Part shown: positions 38,530 to 46,846 of the stretch, one piece after another
Numbering within the stretch: position 1 is the first letter of the stretch
Layout: each line of letters starts with the position of its first letter
Source: a virus
IMG/VR virus record: IMGVR_UViG_3300045999_003312
Span: 1-46,846 of that record
Length of the DNA: 46,846 nucleotides
Reading direction: 5' to 3' (one strand)
Translations under genes and position numbers: made by a program
The notes under the pieces: model-generated
The model's input: only the letters and a program-made list of their open reading frames with translations
Told to the model about the DNA's origin: nothing
Database searches by the model: none

Positions 38530-40017
38530 ATGGCAATCAATCAAAACATATTTGGGTATATACCTGTCGAGTCTATCGACTGGGCAAAGCAAATGAACAG
38601 CTTATCAGGTACTATATCTGGTATTGGTGAGCGTCGTGAAAAAGAGAAAGAGTACCTAGATCAGTTAAAGACTGACAATATAAAGACCATTCAAACTTCT
38701 GATGCTTTTGCAAGTCAGAACTTTGGACAGATGATGCTTTCCTCTTCTCAGGAAGGTGTTGGTACTATTAAAGCTTGGAATGATGCTTTGAAGAGAGGTG
38801 AGTTGGATCCAAAGCAATATAAGCAGAACATGAATAATCTCATGGAAAGCTGGGGAACTTTGGGCAATAGTATTAAAAGCTTTGACGCTAAGAATGCTGA
38901 GCTTCAAAAAAGACTTCAAGACGGAACAGCGTCAAAGGCATCTGTTGAGGCTGCTGAATATTTCTCTAGAATGGGTGATATTAAAAACATGAAAGTTTTT
39001 ATTGATCCATCAACAGGCACTGTAAGCACAGGAAGATTAGATCCACAAACAGGACAAGTTATTCCAGATACAATCGAATCTGCAAAAACAATGGCTGATC
39101 CAAGTAATGCTGTCTTTGATAAAGTAGAGCTTGATAAAGCTGTTAATGAAATAACAAAATTATGGAAGCCATATGTTAATGAACAAGGAATAAAGACATT
39201 AACAGATTTAACAAAAAGGCCTGGATTTGCTAATAAAATGGCAGATGTTGTTGGATCATTAACAAGCAATAACCGAATGACATTAAGCATCCTTCAGGAT
39301 AATATGGATGAAGGATACACAACATACTACACATCTCAGGATCGTGACCAAATACTTATTGGTATGGTTCAAAAAGAGAATGAGTCTAGAAGATATCAAG
39401 ATCTACCAGAATTATCAGGAGAGAATTTTGAAGCATTTATGCAAGAAGCTGAAAAAAAGCTTATACCAATGCAAAAGGATGCATCTGGAGTTTATCAACC
39501 TATGATATCTGACGAGCAAAGAGATAGAGCTAAAAAAACAATTGAGTCTACTATTGAGATGCAACTTGAGTTTAAGTCATTAGAGGATGAGCCTAAAGCA
39601 GCAGGCGGCGGCGGTGGGTCTACTACTGTAAAAGCAGAGGATAAGCCTGAATACTACAAGACAGCTGCTGACGTCAGAACCGCTTGGGTTAATGGTGATG
39701 TAAATGCATTGAGTAGCCTATCTGGAGGTAAATACTTATTTGAGAAGAAAGGCGAAAATACATATCTTGTTATAAACGCATCAAATCCAAAAGATGTAAA
39801 AGGACCATTCTACAAACTTGATGATGTAGGTAGCTTCTTTGGTGTTGGCAACAGGGATACATGGACTAAGAAGATGGGTAAAGCTAGATCAGCTGCGAAT
39901 AATCAACAGACACAACAACCAAAAATGACACAAGATCAATGGAATACTAAATGGGCATCACTTAAAAAAGGCGAGACTATGGTAGGATTAGATGGTGTAA
40001 CTTATACAAAGAAATAA
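38530..40017 (+). CDS. Internal virion/ejection protein
   Basis: A 495-residue helical, charged protein (MAINQNIFGYIPVESIDWAK). It has coiled segments (GERREKEKEYLDQLKTDNIK), a central region with DPSTGTVSTGRLDPQTGQVI, and a Gly-rich linker (AGGGGGSTTV) near residue ~358 leading to a small C-terminal domain (TAADVRTAWVNGDVNALSSL, GPFYKLDDVGSFFGV). Located between the gp14-like protein and the giant ejection protein, it is probably another ejected or core component. No enzyme motif seen. Confidence 0.66.
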   Translation: MAINQNIFGYIPVESIDWAKQMNSLSGTISGIGERREKEKEYLDQLKTDNIKTIQTSDAFASQNFGQMMLSSSQEGVGTIKAWNDALKRGELDPKQYKQNMNNLMESWGTLGNSIKSFDAKNAELQKRLQDGTASKASVEAAEYFSRMGDIKNMKVFIDPSTGTVSTGRLDPQTGQVIPDTIESAKTMADPSNAVFDKVELDKAVNEITKLWKPYVNEQGIKTLTDLTKRPGFANKMADVVGSLTSNNRMTLSILQDNMDEGYTTYYTSQDRDQILIGMVQKENESRRYQDLPELSGENFEAFMQEAEKKLIPMQKDASGVYQPMISDEQRDRAKKTIESTIEMQLEFKSLEDEPKAAGGGGGSTTVKAEDKPEYYKTAADVRTAWVNGDVNALSSLSGGKYLFEKKGENTYLVINASNPKDVKGPFYKLDDVGSFFGVGNRDTWTKKMGKARSAANNQQTQQPKMTQDQWNTKWASLKKGETMVGLDGVTYTKK

Positions 40018-40020
40018 TAA

Positions 40021-43000
40021 ATGGAAAACGAATGGACACCCCCAAGTGACGGAGTAGCATCAGGCTCATCTTTTGTTCCACCATATGATGCAGTAAAAAA
40101 AAAAGATCTTACGGCATCTGGATCGGCACAACCTTCATCGGTAAGATCATCGACCACAACAACTATCAAGCCTACGGTATCTTCGTCTTCAAAAGGAAAG
40201 GCTGACGGAACATACTCTTTTCCGGGTGAAGATAATGCCATCTATAAGAAAGAGAATGGAGAGTGGTTTAAGTCATTTAAGGGTGAGTATAAGTACTATC
40301 CAATCACAAAAGGAGACGTTCAAAATCGCCTTCAATCACTTGAGAAAAACGCTGTTTCTTTAGATAATTATAGCTTTGAGAAGCCTGAACCTAAGATGCC
40401 TGAGGTTCCAAAAGAACTACAAGGAGACAGAAACACTATAGAATATTGGGACAAACTACTAGCAGCTGGCAAAGTAGATAAAAAGATTTACGATTACCAC
40501 GCTGATAGAATTGCGTCTTCTGATTTTGGCCAAGCAGTCAATAAAGCAACCGCTCAAAAGCCAAAACAAACAGCCGCTCAAAAGGCCGAGCAGAAGTTAT
40601 TCAAAACATCTTTCGATTCGCTAGATGTAAATGACCCAGAGTATTTAAGAAGGAAAGCTCAGTCTGATAAAATAGACAAATCGCTTTCATTGGTAACACC
40701 TGACTTTGTTAATGACAATGAAGGAGATGTTGTGCCAGTGGTTCAGCGGATCATTAAAGACTATCCATATCTTCAAGTCGCTGAGTCTGGTTTTGGTTAT
40801 GATGAACTCCGAATTGTCAACACAATTACAGGTGAGGACGCTGTAGTCAATCTAGAGAACTGGACAACAAGTCGAGATAAAGAAGAGGCTAATATATTGA
40901 GAGGATTCTTAGACGTTCAGATGAGATCTGAAAATTATGTAAGGCAAAAACAAAAAGTTGACAAACTGCAAGCACAATTGCAAGTAGCTACACCAACTGA
41001 ACGTATTGAGCTATCTAAGAAAATGCTAGAAGAGAAGGCAAAACTTAACGAGTTAGCAACCGGTAGATATAACTACGCTAAAAACGATAAGTATAAGTCT
41101 GCTGCCATATATGATAAGAATGCAAAGGATAATATTAAAACTGAATTTGCAAAGCTTCAGATTCAAGCTATTGATTATTCTGAAAAAGCAAAAAGCTATA
41201 ATGAATGGAATGCCACTGTAAATGAGGCAAGAAAAAATGGCACTATTACCGAAGAACAATACAACTTAGAGTATGCTCCAAAGTTAGAGGCTGAGAAAAA
41301 TATGCTTACTGAAGAAAAGAATAAAATCAATGAGCAGGTTATACAAACAAAAGACAAGAGTGTATCTATTGATAACATAGCAGCCAATCAATATGCCATT
41401 CAAGCTGAGAGAGGTAACGTGCTATCAGGTATAACTTATTCATTCTTACAAGGTGCTGAGAACTCATTAAGATTCTTACTTGAGACTGGTGACTTCCAAG
41501 ATGGTGAGTTTAAAGGATTACTTACTGAAGCAGCACCAGGATCAGTCAGTGATGTGTATACGTCAGCTGAGGGAAGAAATGATTTTGAAAAGATTATATT
41601 TGGCCTTGCCAACTCAGGTGGATCAGCATTAGTTGGCGCTGCGGTAGGATCTTCATTTTTAGGATTGTATGCATCTTCATATGTAACTATGAAGGATCAA
41701 ATGAGTACGCCTGAATTTAAGGACGTGCCTGAATACCAAAAGATATTAATGTCTGGCGTCTATGGCGCTACTGTTGGTGTTCTTGAAAAGTATGGGGTAA
41801 GCAAGTGGTTTACAAAGACTCCTGCCGGTAAAGGCTTGACAAACTGGATTCTTAAGAGAACAATTGCTGAGCTTGGCGAAGACGCTAGTGCTGAGGCTAT
41901 TGAACTATCTATTAAGAAAAATCTTGGTGCCGCTATAACAAACGGACTTATTCAAGTCACATCAGCCGGCACTGTTGAGGGATCAACGGAACTTGCTCAA
42001 GAAGCAGCTGACATGGTTTATAAGGATGTCTTTAATAGAATGGCTGGTAAAGAGTACTTCCAAAATCCAAAGACATGGGGTGAGGTTGCTGATAGATTAG
42101 GCGAGGCGTTTAAGCTTGGTTTTGCAGGTGGTGCAGGCATGCAGTCGATTACACAAACTACTCAGGTTGGACTTAATGAGCTAAACAAAGCACAGATAAA
42201 CAACATCACCGACCTAATTGAAAACACCGAACTTAAGGATACTTTCAAGTTACATCTTAAGGATCAGATGATTTCAGGTGAGATAACAAAAGACGAAGCC
42301 AAAAGACAGATCGATAAGATTAACCAAATTGAAGGTGTACTCAATAAGATACCAAGCAAGGTTGATAGGTTTGAGGCTTTTAAGTTGATTACTGAAAGAG
42401 ATGAATTAAAAAAAGAAATTGCAGGGAAAGACCCTGATCTTGTCGCTGCTCAGACTGAGCGCGTCAATACTATTAATGATCAATTAAAACAATTAAGTTA
42501 TGCCATTCAAGAGCAAGCAACAAGTGAAGTATCTGTACAGCCAGGAGCCGAAAGTGGCAGAGAAATGGCGCAAGGAAAACCCGAAACAGGATCTCAAGAA
42601 GTTACCCAAGAAGGTGAAAAAGTAAACGAGCTTCAGACGGTAAGAGATAGGATATTAAAAATTGAAGAGTCAAAGAAAAAAGGTGAGTTATTGGAAGACT
42701 CTAAGCCAGGAGAATTAAAATCCTTAAAGCAAAGAGAATCTGAGCTTGTTCAAGAAATGGATAGGCTTGTTAATATAGAAAATAAATCTACCAAGGAAAT
42801 ATCCAGCGAACTTAATACTATAGACAATACAGATCTAATAAAACAATTAGGTATAGAATCTAACTGGGATATGACAGCAGAAGGTGATTTTCTTGCTGGT
42901 AATGATCCTGTTTTGGCTTATACACAAAGAAAACTACCTGAATGGAATAGAGAAAGCCAACGAGGTAACATAAATCCTGAGTCAGAATTAACTTATGATA

Positions 43001-46000
43001 TAGTTAGGGGTCGTTTCGGTAGTGAAGATAATAAGGGAGTAGTAATTGCTAAAGATGAGAATGGAGTTACCGTAGGAGTTGTTGAATTGGCTAGTAATGG
43101 AGGAATAGAACATATTGCTGTAGCACCTGAATTTAGAAGAAAAGGAGTAGCTAATAAATTAATAGAAGTTTTAAAAGAAAACAATCCAAACCTTGATCTA
43201 TCTAAAACAAAATTAAGAAGCGAGGGGTTTGAAAAAGCATTCTCTAACACTATAATTGCTGAAGCATATAAAAAAGCCAAGCAAGATGGTAGCAATCCAA
43301 CGCTAGTCAAAGCAGTTGAGGATTTATTGAGTAATAAAAATTTGGATAACAACCAAAAAGAAACTAACTTTGTACAAAATGAAACAGGAAACATACAACC
43401 CGAACGCACTGGAGATGGAAGAGGACGGACTGAGAGCAGGAAGTTTACGCCTCTTGAAGGCGCGCCAGCAGTTCCAGGCATTAACGGGCCGGACCCACAG
43501 CTTGTTGGAGTCGCAGAAAAGTACGCAGCCGACAATGGCATCGACCTCAAAAGACAGTCAGAGTACGTCGAAGTAGACGAACAAAGAGCCAAAAGAATAG
43601 CCGATGCTTACGAGCAAATGGCTGACAATCCTCAGGATCCAAAAGTAAAAGAAGCATACCAAGATCTTATAAACCAAACAATTGCTCAGTACCAAGCATT
43701 AGTTGATGCCGGGTATAAGTTTTGGTTTATGGACCTGAATATCCCAAGCAATGAGGAGTATGCATCGACTCCATACAATGCCTTAAGAGACTTAAGACAG
43801 AACAAAGAGATGGGCGTGTTCCCAACCACTGATGGATATGGAGAAGGTGACATAACACAAGCACAAATTGACGCAAACCCATTACTAGCTGATACAGGTA
43901 TCAAATGGCCTGTAGGTGGAATAAGTGGAGAAATGAAGCCAGTTCTAGCAAATGACTTGTTTAGAGCAGTGCATGATGCATTTGGTCATGGCCTTGAAGG
44001 CGCTGGGTTTAGAGCAAGAGGTGAAGAGAATGCATGGCAAGCTCACGTCAGATTGTTTACCGGACCTGCAGTCGGTGCTATTACTAGTGAGACTAGAGGT
44101 CAAAACTCTTGGTTGAACTATGGACCTAATGAAGAGACCAATAGAACAGCTAAAATAGAGGACACTATATTTGCCGATCAGAAGATTGGCCTTATGCCTG
44201 AGTGGACTTGGTCTGAAGGTCGTGCAGGTGATATGGCTTATCAAGAGAATCTAGTAACTAATGAAAATATCAATGATATAATTGATAGTCAAGATACAGA
44301 AACTAGACAAAAAATAGCTAAGAGCGCTAAGCTTGTAATGAAAGCTATTCCTGAGGCAAAAATCTATCTTCATAATAATACAGCTGAATATGATGCTGCT
44401 ATTGGTGAGCAAACCGAAGGAAAAGAAAAGGGAACATTTATTGGAACTGATATGGCTATCCATGTTAACATGGAAGAAGCATTTCCACACACCTTGTTAC
44501 ACGAAGCGTTCCATTATGTTATACTGAATAAAGGTCTAGATGCGAAAGTACTTAATGGATGGGCTAAATCACTTAGATCTATTATTAAGGATAAAAAATT
44601 ACTTGATCGTATTGACACATTGCTTAAAAAGTACTCTGCTAAAGATCAATCTGAGGAGTTTATATCAGAATTAGGTGCCATTATGGGTGCGGCAAAAGGA
44701 CAATTAAGTACAAGCGCGCTACAAAAATTCAAGACGTTAATCAATAAGATTGCTAAAGCAATTGGATTACCGACTATATTTACAGCAGCATCTACTACTC
44801 AAGATGCAGTTGACTTTATCAATACTATTAGCAGTCAATTAATTACTGGAGATCAGGTATTCGCTAATGGATTCCAAACAAAGATTGTACCTACTGATTT
44901 AGCTCGTAAAAAACAAGTCAAAGTAACAGAAAATCAGAAGCTTACATTTGTAAAGCAGTCTGATATAGTTGACTTTAAAGCGATTATTGACGACATTACA
45001 TCTAAAGACCAAACAGTTTGGTTTTGGGTTGCTGATCAACTTGGACGTGGAATGTACTCTGATGCAGAAATAAATGGCGAACACTATTTAGACGCAGGTC
45101 CATCGTATGCATTAGATCCTGAGAATAGAAAAGATGGTATCATATGGGCATCTGGAAAATCAAAAGCAGATTTACAAAAATTAATTAATGCTAGTGATTA
45201 TATATTTATTATAAGCGGATCACCGCAGGCATCCAAACTATTCAATAAATCTGTATTTGATTTATATGCTAAGAAGATAGGTGATTATAAGTCTTTTAAA
45301 GAGAAACTATTAAAAGCAGGAACCGTAAAGGCTTTAAGAGATGTGTTAGATGCGCACGATTCATGGGCATCTATTATGGAAGACGCATCAGTGGATAATG
45401 CAAAGTCTAAAAAAATAGGCACAGGGCGTAAAAAATTCTTAATTGCTTTAAATGAGTCATTAAAAAAACCTAATTCTTCAACATATAAACTGCTTGAAAG
45501 TTTAAATGCTATAATTGATGTAAATTCACTTAGAGATGGTTTTTATTTAGAAAACAATTTTGAAATGGGTGATGTAATGCTTGTGTTGAAACCTACTGGA
45601 GTGGGCGGCAAAGCAAATCATTCTACATATGAAAATAATGTATTGGGAGAAGTTGTTGGTGTTCCGGACATCATCGTAAACTCATATGATATTATGCCTG
45701 AAGAGGTGCGTAATAAATATAAAGATGATATAGATAGAGCTCAACAACAACAAGTAGTAGCGCCTTATGGAGCTGGACTTAAAAAAGTACAGCAAGTAGC
45801 TGAGCGTAAGAAACAAAAAGGATTCAGCAAGCAGGAAGCTATTAGAAAGGCCAAAGAAAAGTATGTACTATCTGTAAAGGAAAGAGGTAACACGCCAGAA
45901 CAGGGTGTCACTTCAGCACTCGAGGACTTGAGAAAGTCAGAATGGTATAATGAGGCTGATGACTTAATGAGAGAAGAAGCCGAAAGAGAGCTCAGGAAGT

Positions 46001-46846
46001 TCTTCGGTGAAAAAATGAAAGCAGCTCCTTCTGTCAAGAAAGTAATGGCTATCAAGCCAACTAAGATACAAGTGGAAGAGATGGCAGCACTCAAGTCGCA
46101 AATTAGACTTGAAGCCAAGGCTGCTCGTGAAGCTAAGGGTGATCTGAATTCTAAAAGAAAAGCTCTTGCAGCTGCCATCACAGGTATGGTAAGACAGGGC
46201 AAGATTACAGCCGTTCAGGCCAGAAGCATCATCAATAAGGTAAGCAGAGTTAACCTTGACAACCCTGTGATGGTTGATCGATTGATCAGCTATGCAGAGA
46301 AAGTGTTCGATAGAGCCGACTATCAAGAGACATTAAGCAAAGCAGCCAAGATCAGAAAGTCAATCAAAAAGGCCATGAAGTCAAAAGACCTACAGGCTGA
46401 GGTTGCGGCTATGGCTAAAAAGTTCTCAGGTGTTGATCCGTTTATGGTTGAGGATATCGACCAGTACATCGAGAATGCAGAGAAGGTGCTTAACGCTGTT
46501 CGTCCTGTCAGAGAAACAGACGTACCACTTCGACAAGCTGCTGATATTGAAGCTATTAGCGAGTACACGACAACTCAGGTTGAACGTCAAGAAGCGAATA
46601 AAAAAGCTGAATTACTTGCACTAAATAAATATTTAGTAGATGCTGGTATAATTACTGACGACATGACTGCTAAGGAGATCCAAGAGATGATCGACATTAT
46701 TGCAGCTGAAGAGTATGAAGTTGAAAACGCTGACAAGAAGCTTAACTTTTTGAAAAATCGTTTTGATTTTATGTCCGGTGTAATAGAAGAGATGATTGTG
46801 AACAACAAAGATATCTTCACAGACGAAGCACTTGATCTAACGCACC
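40021..46846 (+). CDS. Giant polyvalent ejection-type protein, 3' end outside window
   Basis: An open frame of at least 2275 codons from ATG 40021 with no stop to the window edge. Order seen: disordered start; helical part to ~430; hydrophobic glycine-rich segments (~460-650, e.g. GSALVGAAVGSSFLGLYASS) that may insert in membranes; coiled coil (~730-950); a GNAT acetyltransferase domain (~985-1075, IAVAPEFRRKGVANKLI with RRKGVA at 1039-1044); a conserved domain (~1145-1400, GINGPDPQLVGVAEKYAADN to QKIGLMPEWTW) with HDAFGH at 1318-1323; a zincin HEAFH at 1494-1498; further domains and long helices. This is the architecture of phage polyvalent proteins, thought to be injected with DNA to counter host defences. 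Confidence 0.83.
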   Translation, partial: MENEWTPPSDGVASGSSFVPPYDAVKKKDLTASGSAQPSSVRSSTTTTIKPTVSSSSKGKADGTYSFPGEDNAIYKKENGEWFKSFKGEYKYYPITKGDVQNRLQSLEKNAVSLDNYSFEKPEPKMPEVPKELQGDRNTIEYWDKLLAAGKVDKKIYDYHADRIASSDFGQAVNKATAQKPKQTAAQKAEQKLFKTSFDSLDVNDPEYLRRKAQSDKIDKSLSLVTPDFVNDNEGDVVPVVQRIIKDYPYLQVAESGFGYDELRIVNTITGEDAVVNLENWTTSRDKEEANILRGFLDVQMRSENYVRQKQKVDKLQAQLQVATPTERIELSKKMLEEKAKLNELATGRYNYAKNDKYKSAAIYDKNAKDNIKTEFAKLQIQAIDYSEKAKSYNEWNATVNEARKNGTITEEQYNLEYAPKLEAEKNMLTEEKNKINEQVIQTKDKSVSIDNIAANQYAIQAERGNVLSGITYSFLQGAENSLRFLLETGDFQDGEFKGLLTEAAPGSVSDVYTSAEGRNDFEKIIFGLANSGGSALVGAAVGSSFLGLYASSYVTMKDQMSTPEFKDVPEYQKILMSGVYGATVGVLEKYGVSKWFTKTPAGKGLTNWILKRTIAELGEDASAEAIELSIKKNLGAAITNGLIQVTSAGTVEGSTELAQEAADMVYKDVFNRMAGKEYFQNPKTWGEVADRLGEAFKLGFAGGAGMQSITQTTQVGLNELNKAQINNITDLIENTELKDTFKLHLKDQMISGEITKDEAKRQIDKINQIEGVLNKIPSKVDRFEAFKLITERDELKKEIAGKDPDLVAAQTERVNTINDQLKQLSYAIQEQATSEVSVQPGAESGREMAQGKPETGSQEVTQEGEKVNELQTVRDRILKIEESKKKGELLEDSKPGELKSLKQRESELVQEMDRLVNIENKSTKEISSELNTIDNTDLIKQLGIESNWDMTAEGDFLAGNDPVLAYTQRKLPEWNRESQRGNINPESELTYDIVRGRFGSEDNKGVVIAKDENGVTVGVVELASNGGIEHIAVAPEFRRKGVANKLIEVLKENNPNLDLSKTKLRSEGFEKAFSNTIIAEAYKKAKQDGSNPTLVKAVEDLLSNKNLDNNQKETNFVQNETGNIQPERTGDGRGRTESRKFTPLEGAPAVPGINGPDPQLVGVAEKYAADNGIDLKRQSEYVEVDEQRAKRIADAYEQMADNPQDPKVKEAYQDLINQTIAQYQALVDAGYKFWFMDLNIPSNEEYASTPYNALRDLRQNKEMGVFPTTDGYGEGDITQAQIDANPLLADTGIKWPVGGISGEMKPVLANDLFRAVHDAFGHGLEGAGFRARGEENAWQAHVRLFTGPAVGAITSETRGQNSWLNYGPNEETNRTAKIEDTIFADQKIGLMPEWTWSEGRAGDMAYQENLVTNENINDIIDSQDTETRQKIAKSAKLVMKAIPEAKIYLHNNTAEYDAAIGEQTEGKEKGTFIGTDMAIHVNMEEAFPHTLLHEAFHYVILNKGLDAKVLNGWAKSLRSIIKDKKLLDRIDTLLKKYSAKDQSEEFISELGAIMGAAKGQLSTSALQKFKTLINKIAKAIGLPTIFTAASTTQDAVDFINTISSQLITGDQVFANGFQTKIVPTDLARKKQVKVTENQKLTFVKQSDIVDFKAIIDDITSKDQTVWFWVADQLGRGMYSDAEINGEHYLDAGPSYALDPENRKDGIIWASGKSKADLQKLINASDYIFIISGSPQASKLFNKSVFDLYAKKIGDYKSFKEKLLKAGTVKALRDVLDAHDSWASIMEDASVDNAKSKKIGTGRKKFLIALNESLKKPNSSTYKLLESLNAIIDVNSLRDGFYLENNFEMGDVMLVLKPTGVGGKANHSTYENNVLGEVVGVPDIIVNSYDIMPEEVRNKYKDDIDRAQQQQVVAPYGAGLKKVQQVAERKKQKGFSKQEAIRKAKEKYVLSVKERGNTPEQGVTSALEDLRKSEWYNEADDLMREEAERELRKFFGEKMKAAPSVKKVMAIKPTKIQVEEMAALKSQIRLEAKAAREAKGDLNSKRKALAAAITGMVRQGKITAVQARSIINKVSRVNLDNPVMVDRLISYAEKVFDRADYQETLSKAAKIRKSIKKAMKSKDLQAEVAAMAKKFSGVDPFMVEDIDQYIENAEKVLNAVRPVRETDVPLRQAADIEAISEYTTTQVERQEANKKAELLALNKYLVDAGIITDDMTAKEIQEMIDIIAAEEYEVENADKKLNFLKNRFDFMSGVIEEMIVNNKDIFTDEALDLTH

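Noticed and set aside
43370-43576. 68-codon rightward frame inside the giant gene, hinting at a frameshift
   Set aside because: The main frame stays open and carries the conserved NGPDP-type block across this stretch, so no frameshift is needed.
42993-43592. 199-codon leftward open frame
   Set aside because: It lies wholly opposite the GNAT and linker part of the giant gene, whose domains are clear; it is Ser/Leu-rich without a motif or start context, as expected for a shadow frame.

Overview
The window looks like about 47 kb of a tailed, probably podovirus-type bacteriophage of a Bacteroidota host. The structural block reads in canonical order: small terminase candidate, large terminase, portal, scaffold-like protein, major capsid protein, connector or tail-tube proteins, fibre, internal virion proteins and a giant ejection-type protein. 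Promoter-like sites follow the Bacteroidota pattern TAnnTTTG instead of the E. coli pattern, Shine-Dalgarno sequences are rare, and start codons usually follow A/T-rich leaders. Protein layout and gene order resemble crAss-like and other Bacteroidota podoviruses; this is family recognition by eye, not a search. Neither genome end is visible, and the last gene runs off the right edge.

Layout. (1) 1-4860, minus strand: an operon of about 21 very small genes, most joined by ATGA or roughly 11-base overlaps, nearly all of unknown function. It is broken near 2620-2760 by a helically phased array of ATGACGA repeats. (2) 4900-5985: a divergent control region. It holds a roughly 525-nt, strongly structured non-coding RNA read leftward from its own TTGACA-N16-TATATTTG promoter, then a GC-rich, inverted-repeat-rich island. 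(3) 5986-9220: a micro-gene, a basic protein, a terminator, then groEL-groES with their own promoter, and a convergent DNA-binding protein whose start lies at a perfect 18-bp palindromic bidirectional promoter. (4) 9245-13740: small basic proteins (one broken by an in-frame TGA), an HNH homing endonuclease, a decoration-like protein and fibre/adhesin genes. (5) 13740-15276: a lysis cassette of u-spanin-like lipoprotein, holin and amidase. (6) 15299-18349: small and fibre-related genes, a tandem GroES-like protein and a small-terminase candidate. (7) 18339-40017: packaging, head, tail and internal virion genes, including a poly-threonine-linked modular fibre followed directly by a putative glycosyltransferase. 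(8) 40021 to the end: one open frame of at least 2275 codons encoding a polyvalent protein with GNAT, HDxFGH and HExxH zincin domains.

How it works together: rightward genes build, fold (GroEL/ES), package and release virions. The leftward micro-genes are probably early host-takeover or accessory factors, governed from the divergent region with the large RNA. The most notable items are the large structured RNA, the giant polyvalent protein, the fibre-glycosyltransferase pair, a set of promoter boxes exactly 4 nt before start codons (suggesting leaderless mRNAs), the in-frame stop in a conserved small gene, and the phased repeat array.
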